Positions 33,624 through 42,919 of a DNA stretch of 64,000 nucleotides are shown here, piece after piece. The notes under the pieces are model-generated. The model saw only the letters and a list, made by a program, of their open reading frames with translations. It had not been told where the DNA came from and searched no databases. Location: the NCBI RefSeq assembly GCF_004004555.2, contig NZ_SACP01000016.1:95459-159458 (forward strand). Direction: 5' to 3'. The position numbers and the translations under genes were made by a program. This DNA comes from Methylobacterium oryzihabitans. GTDB lineage: Bacteria; Pseudomonadota; Alphaproteobacteria; Rhizobiales; Beijerinckiaceae. Positions within the stretch are counted from its first letter, which is position 1, and each line of letters begins with the position of its first letter.

Positions 33624-34562
33624 TTGACCACGACCTTCTCGGTGATCCAGGGCGGGGCGGGCGCCGCCGCGCGCGGGGGCTGGCGGGCGGAACTGCGCCG
33701 GCCGCGAGACCTCGACGACGCGACCGTCGCGGCCTGGCGAGACCTGGTTCCCCGCTCCGTCGAGCCGAGCGCCTTCGCGGAACCGGATTTCGTGCTTACG
33801 ATGGCGCAGCACCTCGGCGACGGGGCCGAGATCGCGATGCTGCTGGTGTGGCGCCCCGGCCGCGACGGCCCGGTCCTCGCCGGCGTGCTGCCGCTCCACC
33901 TCGCCGGCGCGTTGGGGCGGGTCGCCCGGCTGTGGCCGGTGCCGCTCGCCGATGGGGCGGCCCCGGTGCTCGACGCGGCCCACGCCGCCGCGGCCCTGCG
34001 CACGGCGCTCGATCATCTCGACGCCTCGCCGCTGCGCGTCGCCGGCCTCGCCGTTCCCGATCTCGAAACCGGCGGCGCCCTCGCGGCGGCTTTGGGCGAG
34101 GCGGCGGCGCAGGGCGGGCGACGCCTGTCGCTGCGACGACAGCACGCCGCAACGGTCGCCGCCGAGCCGAATCTTGCCCTGCCGCGCGGCCGGACCTCGC
34201 TCGAACGGGTCCGCGACCCGCATCGCATCCGCGACGCGGTCGAGCATTTCCTGGTCCTGGAGGCCCGCCGGCCGGCGGATTGCCTGCTCGACGCGCCGGA
34301 CGCGATGACGGCGTTCCGGGTCGTCACCCGGCTGTTCGCGGCCCGGCGGCAATGCTGCGTCGATCTCGTGCGGCGCGACGGCGTGGTCGTGGCCGCCGCG
34401 GTGCATCTCGGCAGCGAGGGGCACGATCGGGTCTGGCGGCAGGCCGGCCTCGCCCTGGCGACGGCGGCCCCGGCGCGGCGGGAGACCGTCGAGGCGACGG
34501 TCGCGGTCGGGCGCGGATGGCGCCCGGCGGGCCCGGAGGCAGCGCGGCGCGAGCGTGCCTGA
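33624..34562 (+). CDS. GNAT-like protein related to CelD/BcsL acetyltransferases
   Basis: 312 residues. The N-terminal part (RPRDLDDATVAAWRDLVPRS, EPSAFAEPDFVLTMAQHLGD) and the middle (VLAGVLPLHLAG) match the CelD/BcsL-type acetyltransferase family, whose members modify polysaccharides or small molecules. The C-terminal segment with AFRVVTRLFAARRQCCVDLV would carry the acyl-CoA fold. A TTG start at 33624 is chosen because GGGAG lies 8 nt upstream and it gives a natural N-terminus; the frame is open further upstream only across the cobW-like gene. It ends 2 bp before the convergent HPr gene. Confidence 0.7.
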   Translation: MTTTFSVIQGGAGAAARGGWRAELRRPRDLDDATVAAWRDLVPRSVEPSAFAEPDFVLTMAQHLGDGAEIAMLLVWRPGRDGPVLAGVLPLHLAGALGRVARLWPVPLADGAAPVLDAAHAAAALRTALDHLDASPLRVAGLAVPDLETGGALAAALGEAAAQGGRRLSLRRQHAATVAAEPNLALPRGRTSLERVRDPHRIRDAVEHFLVLEARRPADCLLDAPDAMTAFRVVTRLFAARRQCCVDLVRRDGVVVAAAVHLGSEGHDRVWRQAGLALATAAPARRETVEATVAVGRGWRPAGPEAARRERA

Positions 34563-34564
34563 CC

Positions 34565-34882
34565 CTACTCGTCCTCGCCGAAGCGGTTGGCGACCAGGGC
34601 GTCGATCGCGTCGAGGCAGGTGTCCTGGTCGGGGCCGAGCGCCGTGACCAGGATGCTGGTGCCCTTGGCGGCGCCGAGGGTGAGCAGGCCCATGATCGAG
34701 CGGCCGCCGACGGTCTCGCCGCTGCGGGTGACGGTGACTTCGGACTGGTAGCGCTCGACCATCTGGACGAACTTGGCGGAAGCGCGGGCGTGCAGGCCGC
34801 GGCGGTTGACGATCGGCAGGCGGCGGGCGATCGCGCCCTCGGGGATCTGGACCTCGCCGTCGTCGGTGTCGATGTCGTCCAT
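34565..34882 (-). CDS. phosphocarrier protein HPr (regulatory PTS)
   Basis: 105 residues. His31 in NRRGLHARASAKFVQMVERY is the EI-phosphorylated histidine, and Ser in GGRSIMGLLTLGAAKG is the HprK target serine. The N-terminal 20 residues (acidic, DDIDTDDGE) extend beyond standard HPr. In alphaproteobacteria this HPr does not transport sugar; it links phosphorylation state to regulators. It is the last gene of the minus-strand chvI-chvG-hprK-EIIA-HPr block. EI (PtsP) must be encoded elsewhere. Confidence 0.92.
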   Translation of the reverse strand: MDDIDTDDGEVQIPEGAIARRLPIVNRRGLHARASAKFVQMVERYQSEVTVTRSGETVGGRSIMGLLTLGAAKGTSILVTALGPDQDTCLDAIDALVANRFGEDE

Positions 34883-34998
34883 CGGGAATCTGGCCTGCCC
34901 AAGGGACGGGCACGCGCGGTCGCGTCCGGTTCCCAGTCTGCGGAGGGGGAGGGGCCGGGTGCGGAGAACCGCGCCGGCGCGACGGATATAGAGGGCGG

Positions 34999-35400
34999 CT
35001 ATTTCCCGGCCAGGACCCGGGAGGCGACGTTGATGTACTTGCGGCCTGCTTCCTGGGCGTGCAGCACGGCCTCGCCCAGGGTCTCCTCGTCACGGACGCT
35101 GGCGAGCTTGATCAGCATCGGCAGGTTGATGCCCGCCACGACCTCGACCGAGCCGCCGTTCATACACGAGAGCGCGAGGTTCGACGGGGTGCCGCCGAAC
35201 ATGTCGGTCAGCACCACGACCCCGTCACCGCTGTTGACCCGGCAGACCGCCGACATGATGTCCTTGCGCCGGACCTCCATGTCGTCCTCGGGGCCGATCG
35301 TGATCGTCTCCAGCTGATCCTGCGGGCCCACGACGTGCTCGAGCGCGGCCTTGAACTCCGTCGCGAGCAAACCGTGGGTGACGAGCACCATTCCTATCAT
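34999..35400 (-). CDS. PTS system EIIA component, mannose family
   Basis: 133 residues. The active-site His9 lies in MIGMVLVTHGLLATEF, and the VVLTDMFGGTPSNLALSCM segment is characteristic of EIIA-Man. No EIIB, EIIC or EIID genes are present, so this is the truncated regulatory PTS found in many alphaproteobacteria, in which EIIA-Man receives phosphate from HPr and acts on other proteins. It lies between hprK and the HPr gene. The start at 35400 matches the family; an upstream Met at 35451 would add an unlikely leader. Confidence 0.92.
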   Translation of the reverse strand: MIGMVLVTHGLLATEFKAALEHVVGPQDQLETITIGPEDDMEVRRKDIMSAVCRVNSGDGVVVLTDMFGGTPSNLALSCMNGGSVEVVAGINLPMLIKLASVRDEETLGEAVLHAQEAGRKYINVASRVLAGK

Positions 35401-35490
35401 CGACACGAGTTCCGACGCCCCTGAAACGAGCCGAGCCGCCATTTTGTGCACTGCGGGGGCCAGCGCAAGGGCAATGCGCTGATATCCGCA

Positions 35491-35955
35491 TCATCCCACC
35501 GTCATCATGGCACGGAGGCGACGCCAGCGCCACACAACTGTTTCGGTCCGGGCCGGGTCGCGGGGCAGAATCATCCTCGGGAGAAGGACGCCGTGGAGAC
35601 GAACGCTCTCCTCCTCCGGTCCGGCGAGACGCGCGGCGGTCTCGGCGAGGTCGACCACCAGCCCGACGATCGCCGAAGGCAGCGCCGCCTCAACGGGTTG
35701 CGGGCCGTGGCCGCGGATCTCCACCAGCCCGGCGAGGGCCGGATGCGGGCGGGCGACGACTCGGCCGTGCCGCAGGGTCAGGATCACCCGGTCGTCGCCG
35801 ACCAGTGCCGCGAGAACGCGCAACATAGCGCCGCGGGCGAGAAGGTCGCGGGCCAGGGTCGTTTTGCCGCTGCCGGACGGACCCCGAATCAGGATCCCGA
35901 CCTCGCCCAGCACGAGGCAGGTCGCGTGGACCGTCACCGGAACCGAGACCGGCAC
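35491..35955 (-). CDS. hprK: HPr kinase/phosphorylase, short alphaproteobacterial form
   Basis: 154 residues, only the catalytic domain of HprK; the N-terminal domain of Firmicute HprK is absent, as is usual in this class. The P-loop GPSGSGKTT is at 25-33, followed by LALVGDDRVIL-type and VRLHGVLLPRMILPRDP segments. It phosphorylates HPr on serine. The GTG at 35955 is chosen because GAGGA sits about 9 nt upstream, overlapping the chvG stop region; chvG ends only 11 nt before. The gene belongs to the chvI-chvG-hprK operon. Confidence 0.88.
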   Translation of the reverse strand: MPVSVPVTVHATCLVLGEVGILIRGPSGSGKTTLARDLLARGAMLRVLAALVGDDRVILTLRHGRVVARPHPALAGLVEIRGHGPQPVEAALPSAIVGLVVDLAETAARLAGPEEESVRLHGVLLPRMILPRDPARTETVVWRWRRLRAMMTVG

Positions 35956-35966
35956 GGCGCCGGTCC

Positions 35967-37778
35967 TCAGCTCTTCAGGGCGGGGAAGCGCACGAGGAAG
36001 CGGGCGCCGAGCACCGTCGGCTCGTCGTCCTCGTCCGGCGCCCCGGCGCGGTTCTCGGCCCGGATCGTGCCGCGATGGGCCTGGACGATCTGGCGCGAGA
36101 TCGACAGGCCGAGGCCGGAATTCTGGCCGAAGCCCTGCTCGGGCCGGTCGGTGTAGAAGCGCTCGAAGATCCGCTCGAGGGCGTGGGGCGGGATGCCGGG
36201 GCCGTCGTCCTCTACCGCGAGTTCGATCGCGGTGCGGCGCCGGCGCAGGGCCACCCGCACGCTGGCGCCCTTGGGCGAGAACGAGCGGGCGTTGTCGAGC
36301 AGGTTGTTGACCACCTGGCCGAGGCGGCTGTCGTGACCGAGGATCGCGAACGGATCCTCCAGCCCCGCCGCCGGCACCTCCACGGTCAGGTCGATGCGCG
36401 CGTCCCGCGGCCGGCGGCGTTCGTTGGCGACCGAGACGACGGTGGTGATGAGCTTCCTCAGGTCGACCCGGTCGGCCTCGGCCCGGGCCAGTTCGGCGTC
36501 GAGGCGGGAGGCGTCGGCGATGTCGCTGATGAGCCGGTCGAGGCGCTTCACGTCGTGCTGGATGATCTCCAGCAGGCGCCCGCGCGACTCCTCGGAGCGG
36601 GCGAGCGGCAGCGTCTCGACGGCGCTGCGCAGGGAGGTGAGAGGGTTCTTCAGCTCGTGCGAGACGTCGGCCGCGAAGCTCTCGATCGCGTCGAGACGGC
36701 GGTAGAGCGCCTGGGTCATGTCGCGCAGCGCCCCCGACAGGTGGCCGATCTCGTCGGTGCGCCGGGTGAAGTCGGGGATCTCCTGGCGCGACTTGATGCC
36801 GAGCCGCACCCGCTCGGCCGCCTCGGCGAGGCGCCCGACCGGGCCGACGATCTGCCCGGCGACGAACAGCGACAGCGCCCCCATCACCAGGGCGGCGATG
36901 AGGAAGACCTGGACGAGGGAGAACCGCTCGGAGGCGATGATCTTGTCGATGTCGCCTTCCTGGGTCGACAGCACCAGGGCGCCGCGGACCGAGCGGCCTC
37001 GCAGGATCGGCACCGCCACCGACACGATCGTCTCGCCGGGCGAGTTGCGCCGCACCAGCGTGCCGCGGGAGCCCTGGAGGGCGCGCTGCACCTCGGGCAG
37101 GCTGCGCCCGTCGGTCGGCGCCGGCTCCTCCGGCCGCGGGGCGCTCAAGCCCGGGACGTGGGCGCGCACCGCGTTCCACGCCTGCTCGATGAAGCTCGGC
37201 TTCTCCTTGCGCACCGGGGTCGCGTCGCCGCGGGCGAGATCGCCGCGGGCGTAGAGGCTGCGCGAATCGATCAGCAGGCCGCCGTCGCGGTCGTAGACCC
37301 GGGCGCGGGTGCCGGTCGGCGTGATGAGCCGGCGCAGGAGCGGGGTGACGCGCTCGGGATTGAGGGAGAATTCGAGGCTCGGCGCCGGCTCCTCGCCTCC
37401 CTCGCCGGCCTGGAGCTGCAGCAGGCGGTCGGGGTCGATGGTGATCGCGTCGGTGTCGACGGTGGCCGAGGCGGCGATCGCCCCCGCGATGATGTCGCCC
37501 TGGGTCAGCAGGCTCTGCACCCGGGCCTCGATCAGCCCCTGGCGGAACTGGTTGAGGTACAGGAACCCGACCAGCAGCGCGATCAGCCCGGCGAGGTTGA
37601 GGACGACGATGCGCCGGGTCAGGCTCGACGAGGCGCTCTGGGCGATCCAGCGGCCGATGCGCCGCAGGCCGAACGGCTCGCGCGGGGCGGCGTCGGCTTC
37701 GGAATCGCCCTCGCCGCCGGCTCCGGGCGCGGCCGCGGCGAGGAGGCGCCGGACGGCGCCGCGGGGTGGGACGGTCAC
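35967..37778 (-). CDS. chvG: sensor histidine kinase ChvG/ExoS
   Basis: 603 residues. A membrane segment lies at about 55-75 (RRIVVLNLAGLIALLVGFLY), then a periplasmic sensor part to about 285, a second membrane segment (about 288-310), a HAMP linker, and the HisKA domain with His374 in FAADVSHELKNPLTSLR. The ATP-binding domain has N, G1 (VEDDGPGIP) and G2 (GLGLSISRQIV) boxes. ChvG-ChvI control envelope, acid and symbiosis or virulence responses in rhizobia and Agrobacterium. It ends 11 nt before hprK and starts 7 nt after chvI, so all form one operon. The N-terminus has about 45 extra cytoplasmic residues. Confidence 0.93.
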   Translation of the reverse strand: MTVPPRGAVRRLLAAAAPGAGGEGDSEADAAPREPFGLRRIGRWIAQSASSSLTRRIVVLNLAGLIALLVGFLYLNQFRQGLIEARVQSLLTQGDIIAGAIAASATVDTDAITIDPDRLLQLQAGEGGEEPAPSLEFSLNPERVTPLLRRLITPTGTRARVYDRDGGLLIDSRSLYARGDLARGDATPVRKEKPSFIEQAWNAVRAHVPGLSAPRPEEPAPTDGRSLPEVQRALQGSRGTLVRRNSPGETIVSVAVPILRGRSVRGALVLSTQEGDIDKIIASERFSLVQVFLIAALVMGALSLFVAGQIVGPVGRLAEAAERVRLGIKSRQEIPDFTRRTDEIGHLSGALRDMTQALYRRLDAIESFAADVSHELKNPLTSLRSAVETLPLARSEESRGRLLEIIQHDVKRLDRLISDIADASRLDAELARAEADRVDLRKLITTVVSVANERRRPRDARIDLTVEVPAAGLEDPFAILGHDSRLGQVVNNLLDNARSFSPKGASVRVALRRRRTAIELAVEDDGPGIPPHALERIFERFYTDRPEQGFGQNSGLGLSISRQIVQAHRGTIRAENRAGAPDEDDEPTVLGARFLVRFPALKS

Positions 37779-37785
37779 GGGTCGC

Positions 37786-38502
37786 TCAGGCTTCCTTGAA
37801 GCGGTAGCCGACGCCGTAGAGCGTCTCGATCATGTCGAAGCTCTGGTCGGTGACCTTGAACTTCTTGCGCAGCCGCTTGATGTGGCTGTCGATGGTGCGG
37901 TCGTCGACGTAGACCTGATCGTCGTAGGCGGCGTCCATCAGGGCGTTGCGGCTCTTCACGACGCCGGGGCGCTGGGCGAGCGCCTGGAGGATCAGGAACT
38001 CGGTCACCGTGAGCGTGACCGGCTCGCCCTTCCAGGTGCAGGTGTGGCGTTCCGGGTCCATCATGAGCTGGCCGCGCTCCAGCGAGCGCGCCGCGGCGGC
38101 GTCGGCCTCGCGGGCGGCGGCGGCCTGGCCCGGCTCCTTGGGGGCGAAGCGGCGCAGTACCGCCTTGACCCGCTCGACCAGGAGGCGCTGCGAGAACGGC
38201 TTCCGGATGAAGTCGTCGGCGCCCATCTTGAGGCCGAACAGCTCGTCGATTTCCTCGTCCTTCGAGGTCAGGAAGATCACCGGGAGGTCGGATTTCTGGC
38301 GCAGGCGGCGCAGCAGCTCCATCCCGTCCATGCGCGGCATCTTGATGTCGAAGATCGCAAGGTCGGGCGGCGAGTGCTTCAGGCCGTCGAGGGCCGAGGC
38401 GCCGTCGGTGTAGGTCTGGATCCGGTAGCCCTCGGTCTCCAGTGCGATCGACACCGAGGTGAGGATGTTGCGGTCATCATCGACGAGGGCGATGGTCGGC
38501 AT
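37786..38502 (-). CDS. chvI: response regulator ChvI (OmpR family)
   Basis: 238 residues. Receiver domain with acidic pocket VDDD (Asp8-10), phospho-acceptor Asp52 in AIFDIKMPRMDG and Lys101 in DFIRKPF. A short Ala/Glu-rich linker leads to a winged-helix output domain with the ChvI-typical WKGEPVTLTVTEFLILQALA and VDDRTIDSHIKRLRKKF. It is the first gene of the chvI-chvG-hprK-EIIA-HPr block and is divergent from a HugZ-like gene. The partner is ChvG. Confidence 0.95.
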   Translation of the reverse strand: MPTIALVDDDRNILTSVSIALETEGYRIQTYTDGASALDGLKHSPPDLAIFDIKMPRMDGMELLRRLRQKSDLPVIFLTSKDEEIDELFGLKMGADDFIRKPFSQRLLVERVKAVLRRFAPKEPGQAAAAREADAAAARSLERGQLMMDPERHTCTWKGEPVTLTVTEFLILQALAQRPGVVKSRNALMDAAYDDQVYVDDRTIDSHIKRLRKKFKVTDQSFDMIETLYGVGYRFKEA

Positions 38503-38810
38503 GGTCGTTCCCTGGAGGGCGAGGACGGCGTTCCCGGCAGGATCGCGAGGTCCCCCTGAACGCGGTCCGACGAAGCGGCCGGGCGGACCCGGCCACGGAT
38601 TGGCGGCGATGCCTTCGCGAAACCGCTGGACAGTCGCCGCCAGGTCACGATTCGGTCACCCTTAAGGCCATCGCACCGAAAAAGCGAGCGGGGTTGCGCG
38701 GCGGCCACACCGGCCTTGGATCCCGGGCGCCGGACGGCCGTCGATGCCGCATCAACTTTCGCGCCCGGACATGGAACAGATCGGGCGCAGGGACAGGGGA
38801 GGGCACGATC
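38503..38810. other. divergent intergenic region between chvI and the HugZ-like gene
   Basis: 308 bp. It must hold the promoters of the chvI operon and of the HugZ-like gene. An AT-richer patch at about 38640-38690 is the most promoter-like part. No coding frame with a supported start and no RNA gene were recognised. Confidence 0.5.
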
Positions 38811-39614
38811 ATGGCGAACGGGACGGAACGGCCGGTGGCGCCGTTCGCGGCGGCGGACGCGCCCTTCGACGCGGTCGGCCTCGCCCGCACCCTGCTGCGC
38901 GCGACCCGGACCGGGGCGCTCGCCACGCTCGACCGCGGCGACGGCGCGCCCTTCGCCTCCCTCGTCACCGTGGCGACCGATCTCGACGGGGCGCCGCTGC
39001 TGCTGCTGTCGCGGCTCTCGGCCCACACCCTCAACCTCGAGGCCGACCCGCGCTGCTCGCTGCTGCTCAGCCCCGGCGGCAAGGGCGACCCGCTCGCCCA
39101 TCCGCGCCTGACCGTCGCCGGCCGGGCCGGGCGCTCGGACGCGCCGGGCGCGCGCGCCCGCTTCCTCGCCCGCCACCCGAAGGCGGCGCTCTACGCCGAC
39201 TTCCCGGATTTCGGGTTCTTCCGGCTGGAGCCCGCGGCGGGCCATCTCAACGGCGGATTCGCCCGCGCCGCGACCCTGACCGGGGCCGAACTGCTGGCCG
39301 ACCTCGCCGGCCTCGACGGGCTCGCCGAGCGCGAGGCCGGCGCGGTCGCGCACATGAACGAGGACCATCGCGACGCGATCGCGCTCTACGCCACCGCGCT
39401 CGCCGGCGAGGCTCCAGGCCCGTGGCGGATGACCGGGCTCGACCCCCACGGCATCGACCTGATCGCCGGCGACCGTACCGCCCGGGTGACCTTCCCGGAG
39501 CCGCTGCGCAGCGCCGGCGACCTGCGGACGGCCCTCGTCGCCCTGGCCGGACAGGCCCGCGAGGCGGCCGAACGGGGGTCTGACACAAACGATGCCCTGT
39601 CACCGCCTGCGTAA
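38811..39614 (+). CDS. HugZ-like FMN-binding split-barrel protein with DUF2470 domain
   Basis: 267 residues. The N-terminal split-barrel (about 20-155: TGALATLDRGDGAPFASLVT, LLLLSRLSAHTLNL) resembles pyridoxamine phosphate oxidase and HugZ; the C-terminal DUF2470 domain (about 180-260) has the typical VAHMNEDHRDAIALYA motif. HugZ proteins degrade haem in some bacteria, while others bind FMN or F420 for different reactions, so the reaction is not certain. A Gly/Ala-rich N-terminus of 18 residues is present. It sits between chvI and pckA, interrupting the usual chvI-pckA neighbourhood. Confidence 0.83.
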   Translation: MANGTERPVAPFAAADAPFDAVGLARTLLRATRTGALATLDRGDGAPFASLVTVATDLDGAPLLLLSRLSAHTLNLEADPRCSLLLSPGGKGDPLAHPRLTVAGRAGRSDAPGARARFLARHPKAALYADFPDFGFFRLEPAAGHLNGGFARAATLTGAELLADLAGLDGLAEREAGAVAHMNEDHRDAIALYATALAGEAPGPWRMTGLDPHGIDLIAGDRTARVTFPEPLRSAGDLRTALVALAGQAREAAERGSDTNDALSPPA

Positions 39615-39624
39615 ACGAAGCCGA

Positions 39625-39653
39625 TTGAACCGCGAAGGTCGCCCCTCTACTAA
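39625..39653 (+). promoter_or_regulatory. candidate promoter of pckA
   Basis: TTGAAC at 39625-39630 and TACTAA at 39648-39653 are spaced by 17 bp and lie about 160 bp upstream of the pckA start in an AT-richer patch. The -10 match is weak (three of six), so this is tentative. Confidence 0.3.
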
Positions 39654-39666
39654 AGTGGGATCGGGG

Positions 39667-39682
39667 CTCACGCTGGCGTGAG
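39667..39682 (+). promoter_or_regulatory. hairpin in the pckA leader
   Basis: CTCACGC-TG-GCGTGAG: perfect 7-bp arms with a 2-nt gap, about 130 nt before the pckA start and just downstream of the candidate promoter. It may be an operator for a carbon regulator, a leader structure, or the end of the HugZ-like transcript. Confidence 0.35.
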
Positions 39683-39814
39683 GCCGGTGGTGGGGCGGAG
39701 CGCGGTGCCAACGCGACCGTCCGCCGGTGCAACGGATCGATCGGCCGCCGCGCCGGCATGGGGGTTCGGGCGATGGTCCGGCCCGCCGCCGCGTGCGTGC
39801 CAGGAGGGTGACTC

Positions 39815-41425
<1,611 letters not shown>

Positions 41426-41498
41426 GCCGCCGCCCGGCGGCGCCGTCAAGGCGCCGCCGGCCTGTTCAGGAGGGCCGGCACGGGTTAGGACCGGCCGC

Positions 41499-42593
41499 AT
41501 GATCTGTCTCGTCATCGGTGCCGGAATCGTCGGCCTCGCGGTTGGCCGGGCGCTCGCCCTGCGCGGCCACGAGGTGATCGTCGCGGAGGCCGCGGACGGC
41601 ATCGGCACCGGCGTCTCGTCGCGCAATTCCGAAGTCATCCACGGCGGGATGTACTATCCCGCCGGCTCCCTGCGGGCGCGCCACTGCGTCGAGGGCCGGC
41701 GGCAGCTCTACGCCTACTGCGCCAGCCACGGCGTGCCGCACGCCCGCATCGGCAAGCTCATCGTGGCGACGACCGAACTGGAGCGCGAGGCGATCGAGGC
41801 GATCCACCGCCGCGGCGTCGCCAACGGGGTCGAGGGCCTGGAGCTGCTCGACGGCGGGCAGGCGCGGGCGCTGGAGCCGAACCTCGCCTGCGCCGCCGCC
41901 CTGCTGTCGCCCGAGACCGGCATCGTCGACAGCCACGCGCTGATGCTGGCGCTCCAGGGCGACATCGAGGATCGCGGCGGGGCGCTCGCCTTCGGCACGC
42001 CGGTCGAGGCCCTGCGCCGCGACGGCACCGGCTGGATCGCCCGCTTCGGCGGCGCGGCGGCGGACGAGGTCGCGGTCGACGCGGTGGTCAACGCGGCGAG
42101 CTTCGGCGCCCAGGCGCTCGCCCGGGCGACCGAGGGCTACCCGGAGGCGCGGGTGCCGCGCCTCGTGCTCGCCAAGGGCAATTATTTCGGCTGCACCGGC
42201 CGCCCGGCCTTCCGGCACCTGATCTACCCGGCGCCGGTGGAGGGCGGGCTCGGCATCCACCTCACCCTCGACCTTGCCGGGCGGATGCGCTTCGGCCCCG
42301 ACGTCGAGTGGACCGAGATCGCCGATTACGAGGTCGACCCGGCCCGCGGCGCCCTGTTCACCGCCGCCATCCGCCGCTACTGGCCCGGCCTGCCGGAGGA
42401 CGCGCTGTTCCCCGACTACGCCGGCATCCGGCCCAAGCTGTCCGGTCCCGGCGAGCCCGCCGCGGACTTCATGATCGACGGTCCGGCCGAGCACGGCCTG
42501 TCCGGCCTCGTCCACCTGTTCGGCATCGAGAGCCCGGGGCTGACGTCGAGCCTGTCGCTCGCCGGGGACGTGGCCGACCGGCTGGGTGCGTGA
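41499..42593 (+). CDS. FAD-dependent oxidoreductase, L-2-hydroxyglutarate oxidase-like (DAO family)
   Basis: 364 residues. The FAD motif VIGAGIVGLAVGRALALRG starts at residue 5, followed by TGVSSRNSEVIHGGMYYPAG, which is the hallmark of the LhgO/L2HGDH group. The C-terminal FAD-binding segment is DYAGIRPKLSG and HLFGIESPGLTSSLSLA. LhgO oxidises L-2-hydroxyglutarate to 2-oxoglutarate and passes electrons to quinone. An AGGA site precedes the ATG. A strong hairpin follows the stop. Confidence 0.88.
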   Translation: MICLVIGAGIVGLAVGRALALRGHEVIVAEAADGIGTGVSSRNSEVIHGGMYYPAGSLRARHCVEGRRQLYAYCASHGVPHARIGKLIVATTELEREAIEAIHRRGVANGVEGLELLDGGQARALEPNLACAAALLSPETGIVDSHALMLALQGDIEDRGGALAFGTPVEALRRDGTGWIARFGGAAADEVAVDAVVNAASFGAQALARATEGYPEARVPRLVLAKGNYFGCTGRPAFRHLIYPAPVEGGLGIHLTLDLAGRMRFGPDVEWTEIADYEVDPARGALFTAAIRRYWPGLPEDALFPDYAGIRPKLSGPGEPAADFMIDGPAEHGLSGLVHLFGIESPGLTSSLSLAGDVADRLGA

Positions 42594-42596
42594 GAG

Positions 42597-42624
42597 CAGG
42601 GCCATCGCTTCAGCGATGGCCCTG
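42597..42624. terminator. hairpin after the FAD oxidase gene
   Basis: CAGGGCCATCGCT-TC-AGCGATGGCCCTG: perfect 13-bp arms starting 4 bp after the stop codon. No U-run follows. A second copy of the half-site (GGGCCATCGCTCTGAAGCGATGG) is at about 42776-42798, so the hairpin may belong to the adjacent repeat element as much as to the gene. Confidence 0.6.
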
Positions 42625-42650
42625 CGGTCGCCCGCAGGGCGACGCTCCAT

Positions 42651-42777
42651 GGCGGGCGCGAGGAGCGCCCCGCGGAGCGAGTTCGAGGGGACGAATGTCC
42701 CCTCGAACGCGTAAGCGGAGCGAGAGCCAAGTGAGCGGACGCGAACGCCGGCGCTTGAGGCCAAGCAACAAGCCAGG
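42651..42777. repeat. intergenic repeat, family D, copy 2 (inverted)
   Basis: About 127 bp between the FAD oxidase and lepA, the reverse-orientation partner of 29121-29247. Shared blocks include GGCGGGCGCGAGGAGCGCCC, GAGGGGACGAATGTCCCCTC and GCCGGCGCTTGAGGCCAAGC. It is flanked on both sides by hairpins built on CCATCGCT...AGCGATGG, which copy 1 lacks. Together with its flanks it fills most of the 326-bp gap before lepA. Confidence 0.75.
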
Positions 42778-42919
42778 GCCATCGCTCTGAAGCGATGGGC
42801 TTGGCGTGAGAGCGCACCGGCTTGGCGCCGCACCGGCCCGCTGCTATCTCGGCGGGAAGTTCCCGAGACCCCGTGCGCCGTGCCCGACGTCGCGCCAGCG
42901 CGCCGGAGATTGCTGTTCC

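Noticed and set aside
35491..35955. hprK as a truncated gene
   Set aside because: Alphaproteobacterial HprK normally lacks the N-terminal domain; the catalytic motifs are intact and the start has a ribosome site.
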